This document shows, piece after piece, positions 60,610 to 64,000 of a DNA stretch of 64,000 nucleotides. The stretch covers positions 1-64,000 of the forward strand of contig NZ_JAKCNS010000022.1 of assembly GCF_021440345.1 (NCBI RefSeq). The letters run 5' to 3'. Made by a program: the position numbers and the translations under genes. Each line of letters starts with the position of its first letter. Position 1 is the stretch's first letter. The DNA comes from Kluyvera intermedia. GTDB lineage: Bacteria > Pseudomonadota > Gammaproteobacteria > Enterobacterales > Enterobacteriaceae. Under the pieces are notes generated by a model. That model searched no databases, had not been told where the DNA came from, and was given only the letters and a program-made list of their open reading frames with translations.

Positions 60610-63411
60610 TTAATCGACGTTCAGCGCGTCATTGACCAGATCTTGTTGTTGCTTCTGGTGAACGGACATATACCCTACCGCCGGCGAGGCGGAGGCTGGG
60701 CGACCTGCGTAACGCAGAGCGGCCCCAAATGGAATCACATCACGGAAATGATGCTGGCTGCAGTACCAGGCACCCTGGTTAAGGGGCTCTTCCTGACACC
60801 AGACGAAATCATGTACGTGAGCAAATGGTTTCAATGCTTCCTGTACTGCCTGGTGCGGGAACGGATAAAGCTGTTCGATACGCACGATGGCAACATCTTT
60901 CTGGTTGTTTTTGCGACGCTGTTCCAGCAGGTCGTAGTACACCTTACCTGAACACAGTACCACGCGTTTCACACCCTGCGGATCCAGCTCATCAATCTCG
61001 CCAATGGCCGGCATGAAGGTGCCGTTTGCCAGTTCGTCGAGAGAGGAAACCGCCAGCGGATGACGCAGCAGCGATTTCGGTGACATCACCACCAGCGGAC
61101 GGCGCATCCCGCGCAGCGCCTGACGACGCAGCATGTGATAAACCTGAGCCGGGGTCGACGGTACGCAAACCTGCATGTTCTGCTGAGCGCAAAGCTGCAG
61201 ATAACGTTCCAGACGCGCGGAGGAGTGCTCCGGCCCCTGCCCTTCGTAACCGTGCGGCAGCAGCATTACCAGACCGCACATACGGCCCCATTTCTGCTCG
61301 CCGGAAGAGATGAACTGGTCAATAACAACCTGAGCGCCGTTGGCGAAGTCGCCGAACTGGGCTTCCCAGATGGTCAGCGTGCGCGGCTCAGCCGTCGCAT
61401 AACCGTATTCAAATGCCAGCACCGCTTCTTCAGACAGTACGGAGTCCCAGACTTTAAAGTCGCCCTGGCCGTTGTGCACGTGCTGCAGCGGCGTGTAGGT
61501 TGAGCCGTTCGACTGGTTATGAATAACCGCGTGGCGGTGGAAGAAGGTGCCGCGACCGGCATCTTCGCCAGACAGACGAACCGGAACGCCTTCATCAACC
61601 AACGTGGCGTAAGCCAGGTTTTCCGCGCCGCCCCAATCGAACAGCTTCTCACCGGCAGCCATGGATTGACGGTCGCCGTAGATTTTCGCTACGCGGGACT
61701 GCATTTCAATCGCTTCAGGCACGGTGCTGATACGGTTAGCCAACTCCTGCAGGCGCTTCATGTCAACCTTGTTCGGGTAGCTTTCGTCCCATTCATGGTT
61801 GAGGTACGGAGACCAGGTGAAGGAGTGCATGTTCATTGGACGCCACTCTTTCACCACGCATTCGCCCGCGTCCAGCGCGTCGCGATACAGGTTAACCATC
61901 TCGGTGGCATCTTCCAGCGTCGCGACTTTGTCGGCTTCTAGCTTGTCAGCGTAGATTTTGCGCGGGGTCGGATGCTTTTTGATTTTCTGATACATCAACG
62001 GCTGAGTTGCGCTTGGCTCGTCGGCTTCGTTGTGGCCGTGACGACGGTAGCAAACCAGGTCGATAAACACATCGCGTTTGAATGTATTACGGAAGTCCAG
62101 CGCCAGACGAGTGACGAAAGCAACGGCTTCCGGGTCATCCGCGTTGACGTGGAAAATCGGCGCCATCACCATCTTACCGATATCGGTACAGTATGGCGTT
62201 GAGCGCGCATCCAGCGGGTTCGAGGTGGTGAAACCAACCTGGTTGTTGATAACGATACGTACGGTACCGCCCACTTCATAACCGCGAGCCTTGGACATGT
62301 TCAGGGTTTCCTGAACCACGCCCTGACCGGTCACTGCCGCATCACCGTGAATGGTAATTGGCAGAACCTGGTTGATGCTCGGCTCGTCCAGACGATCCAG
62401 ACGCGCACGAACGGAACCAATCACCACTGGGCTAACGATTTCGAGGTGCGATGGGTTGAACGCCAGCGCCAGGTGCACCAGGCCGCCTTCGGTTTCGATA
62501 TCGGAAGAGAAGCCCATGTGGTACTTCACGTCACCGGTGCCGAGGTGTTCTTTATGCTTACCGGAGAACTCGTCGAACAGCTCCTGGGACTGTTTGCCCA
62601 GCACGTTGATAAGCACGTTCAGACGACCACGGTGCGCCATACCCAGCACCACTTCACGCGTGCCGCTCTTGCCAGCGTGGCGGATCATCTCTTTAAGCAT
62701 TGGCACCAGCGCATCGCCGCCTTCCAGCGAGAAGCGTTTTGCACCCGGGAATTTCGCCCCCAGATAGCGTTCCAGACCTTCTGCTGCGGTCAGTTCGCTG
62801 AGGAAACGCGTTTTTTCTTCTGCGCTAAAGGTGGCATGCCCCGCTTCAAAACGCTGCTGAATCCAACGTTTTTCTTCGGTGTTGGTAATGTGCATGTATT
62901 CCGCGCCGATGTGACCACAGTAGGTCTGTTTCAGCGCGTCAATCAGCTCGCCGAGCTTCATCGTCTCTTTGCCGATAGCAAAAGAACCGACGTTAAAGCT
63001 CTCCTGGAAGTCAGCTTCAGTCAGATCGTGGAAAGCGGGATCTAAATCAGCCACTTTATCCTGCTGCCACAGTCCCAGCGGATCGAGGATCGCATGCTGG
63101 TGACCACGGAAGCGATATGCGTTGATAAGCTGCAGGACTTTAACCTGCTTCGCATTCGTATCAGGGTCGGAAACGGAAGAAGAGTAACGTGAGGCATCCT
63201 TCGCCAGACGACGGAAATATTCACGCGTTGTTGAATGGAGTTGATCCGGTTTGACTCCGGTACCAGGTAACTGCTGGAACGTCGAACGCCAGTTAGCGTC
63301 TACCGAGTCAGGATCGGTTAAGAAGTCTTCATAGAGCTGTTCTATCCAGCTCTGGTTTGAGCCAGAGAGGTAAGAAGAGTCCAACCAGGCTTTCAAAGCG
63401 CTGTTCTGCAT
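60610..63411 (-). CDS. sucA: 2-oxoglutarate dehydrogenase E1 component SucA
   Basis: A thiamine diphosphate-dependent decarboxylase, 933 residues as in E. coli. N-terminal LDSSYLSGSNQSWIEQLYEDF segment binds SucB; the HRGRLNVLINVLGK motif and the ThDP-binding GDAAVTGQGVVQETLN region are clear. First gene of sucABCD; in E. coli transcribed largely by read-through from sdhCDAB. Confidence 0.97.
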   Translation of the reverse strand: MQNSALKAWLDSSYLSGSNQSWIEQLYEDFLTDPDSVDANWRSTFQQLPGTGVKPDQLHSTTREYFRRLAKDASRYSSSVSDPDTNAKQVKVLQLINAYRFRGHQHAILDPLGLWQQDKVADLDPAFHDLTEADFQESFNVGSFAIGKETMKLGELIDALKQTYCGHIGAEYMHITNTEEKRWIQQRFEAGHATFSAEEKTRFLSELTAAEGLERYLGAKFPGAKRFSLEGGDALVPMLKEMIRHAGKSGTREVVLGMAHRGRLNVLINVLGKQSQELFDEFSGKHKEHLGTGDVKYHMGFSSDIETEGGLVHLALAFNPSHLEIVSPVVIGSVRARLDRLDEPSINQVLPITIHGDAAVTGQGVVQETLNMSKARGYEVGGTVRIVINNQVGFTTSNPLDARSTPYCTDIGKMVMAPIFHVNADDPEAVAFVTRLALDFRNTFKRDVFIDLVCYRRHGHNEADEPSATQPLMYQKIKKHPTPRKIYADKLEADKVATLEDATEMVNLYRDALDAGECVVKEWRPMNMHSFTWSPYLNHEWDESYPNKVDMKRLQELANRISTVPEAIEMQSRVAKIYGDRQSMAAGEKLFDWGGAENLAYATLVDEGVPVRLSGEDAGRGTFFHRHAVIHNQSNGSTYTPLQHVHNGQGDFKVWDSVLSEEAVLAFEYGYATAEPRTLTIWEAQFGDFANGAQVVIDQFISSGEQKWGRMCGLVMLLPHGYEGQGPEHSSARLERYLQLCAQQNMQVCVPSTPAQVYHMLRRQALRGMRRPLVVMSPKSLLRHPLAVSSLDELANGTFMPAIGEIDELDPQGVKRVVLCSGKVYYDLLEQRRKNNQKDVAIVRIEQLYPFPHQAVQEALKPFAHVHDFVWCQEEPLNQGAWYCSQHHFRDVIPFGAALRYAGRPASASPAVGYMSVHQKQQQDLVNDALNVD

Positions 63412-63524
63412 CGTGATCCCTTAAGCATTTTTATGCTTACTTCGCCGTGGATACTACCACGCACACCGCTGTGCGTGCCGGGGTTCACCTGTTGCGGACT
63501 GTCGTGTCATCTGCGTCCGCTAAG

Positions 63525-63708
63525 GAACCTTTAAAAACTGTCTAATAATCGTCACTGTTCAGGCTACGACTGCGTTGCGGCCTTCACTCACTCCGGTCAC
63601 AGAGTTAACTATGCTCCCGGAGACTCATTCAGACCGCGCCTTGTCTCGCTCTGAACATCTCGATTATTACCGCTCATATGGCAGTTTTTAGAGATTTCCT
63701 GCTATCTG
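63525..63708 (-). ncRNA. sdhX: SdhX-type sRNA in the sdhB 3' UTR, with interrupted terminator
   Basis: E. coli SdhX (RybD) is processed from the sdh transcript and ends in a hairpin AAAAACTG...CAGTTTTT followed by AAAGGTTCCTT. Here the minus strand has GCAGGAAATCTCTAAAAACTGCC at 63682-63704 in parts and AGACAGTTTTTAAAGGTTCC at 63525-63544, so both arms are conserved, but about 135 bp of ERIC-like sequence now sits between them. Assignment rests on recall of the E. coli sequence. Confidence 0.65.
63543..63676. repeat. ERIC-like palindromic element
   Basis: About 134 bp, imperfectly palindromic over its whole length (TAATAATCG...TGTTCAG on the left matches CTGAACA...CGATTATTA on the right). 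The centre shows CTCCGGTCAC...GCTCCCGGAG and GACTGCGTT, matching the ERIC pattern (CCCAGTCACTTACTT, TAAGCTCC) with divergence. No coding capacity. Confidence 0.75.
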
Positions 63709-63709
63709 T

Positions 63710-63744
63710 ACCCTCTCCCTAAGGGAGAGGGTTAGGGTGAGGGG
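63710..63744. repeat. Short repeat CCCTCTCCCT...GGGTGAGGGG
   Basis: Palindrome CCCTCTCCCT/AGGGAGAGGG followed by TTAGGGTGAGGGG, a motif seen dispersed in many proteobacterial genomes. It lies between sdhB and sdhX, where E. coli K-12 carries REP sequences. Confidence 0.65.
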
Positions 63745-63766
63745 AACAACGCTCCCCTCTTACTAT

Positions 63767-64000
63767 TTATGCACTACGTTGCAGCAGCATCGACTTAATA
63801 TGGCCGATGGCGCGCGTCGGGTTCAGCCCCTTAGGACATACACTGACGCAGTTCATGATGCTGTGGCAGCGGAATACGCTGAAAGCGTCACTTAACCCTT
63901 CAAGACGGCTGTCGGTTTCGGTATCGCGGCTGTCAATCAGGAAGCGATACGCGGCCAACAGGCCTGCCGGGCCCACGAACTTGTCCGGGTTCCACCAGAA
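63767..64000 (-). CDS. sdhB: Succinate dehydrogenase iron-sulfur subunit SdhB, C-terminal part
   Basis: The last 77 residues, open to the window edge: [15 protein letters not shown] ... [17 protein letters not shown] ... SMLLQRSA. The CxxxxxC...CP motif ligates the [3Fe-4S] and [4Fe-4S] clusters, and Trp residues at the start of the fragment line the quinone site. Nearly identical to E. coli SdhB. The 5' part is outside the window. Confidence 0.96.
   Translation of the reverse strand, partial: FWWNPDKFVGPAGLLAAYRFLIDSRDTETDSRLEGLSDAFSVFRCHSIMNCVSVCPKGLNPTRAIGHIKSMLLQRSA

Overview
This is a chromosomal segment from a member of the Enterobacteriaceae. Gene order and protein sequence are close to the E. 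coli ybhL-moa-bio-gal-tol-cyd-suc-sdh region (about 16 to 18 min), but it is not E. coli K-12: it carries extra blocks, and its PmrA/PmrB proteins look most like the Klebsiella type. I do not assign a genus. Most of the window is GC-balanced core genome. The clearly foreign part is the AT-rich first 0.9 kb.

Layout. (1) 1-751: AT-rich orphan polymorphic-toxin C-terminal fragment with a putative immunity gene cut by the window edge. (2) 955-5733: ybhL, the molybdopterin operon moaABCDE with its Moco riboswitch, and divergent yvcK/ybhK. (3) 5747-9366: a pmrCAB (eptA-basR-basS) lipid A modification operon lying between ybhK and uvrB, with a PmrA box in front and, convergent to it, a 30-codon membrane microprotein gene with its own perfect PmrA box (a PmrR-like candidate). 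(4) 9492-17109: uvrB (LexA box, DnaA boxes), and the biotin genes bioBFCD/bioA around a BirA operator. (5) 17179-23522: ybhB, a complete mannitol operon mtlADR with an array of CRP-like sites, the conserved phage-lambda attB region, and ybhC. (6) 23640-30891: pgl, ybhA, modABC, acrZ, modEF. (7) 31077-35475: galETKM with both gal operators. (8) 35683-40783: gpmA (Fur box), aroG (TyrR box), zitB, pnuC-nadA (NadR box). (9) 40921-41719: a seven-gene Lys/Val tRNA operon. (10) 41806-50751: cpoB, pal, tolB, tolA, tolR, tolQ, ybgC (cell-envelope constriction and OM integrity), then ybgE, cydX, cydB, cydA (cytochrome bd-I). (11) 51628-57102: mngB, mngA and divergent mngR for mannosylglycerate use. (12) 57201-64000: sucDCBA and the 3' end of sdhB, with an SdhX-type sRNA whose terminator hairpin is split by an ERIC-like element.

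The most interesting points are the PmrA-controlled unit with a PmrR-like microprotein outside its E. coli K-12 location, the mannitol operon beside the lambda attachment site, the ERIC insertion in the sdhX terminator, and the orphan toxin/immunity remnant. Homology statements rest on my recall of E. coli, Salmonella and Klebsiella sequences, not on searches.
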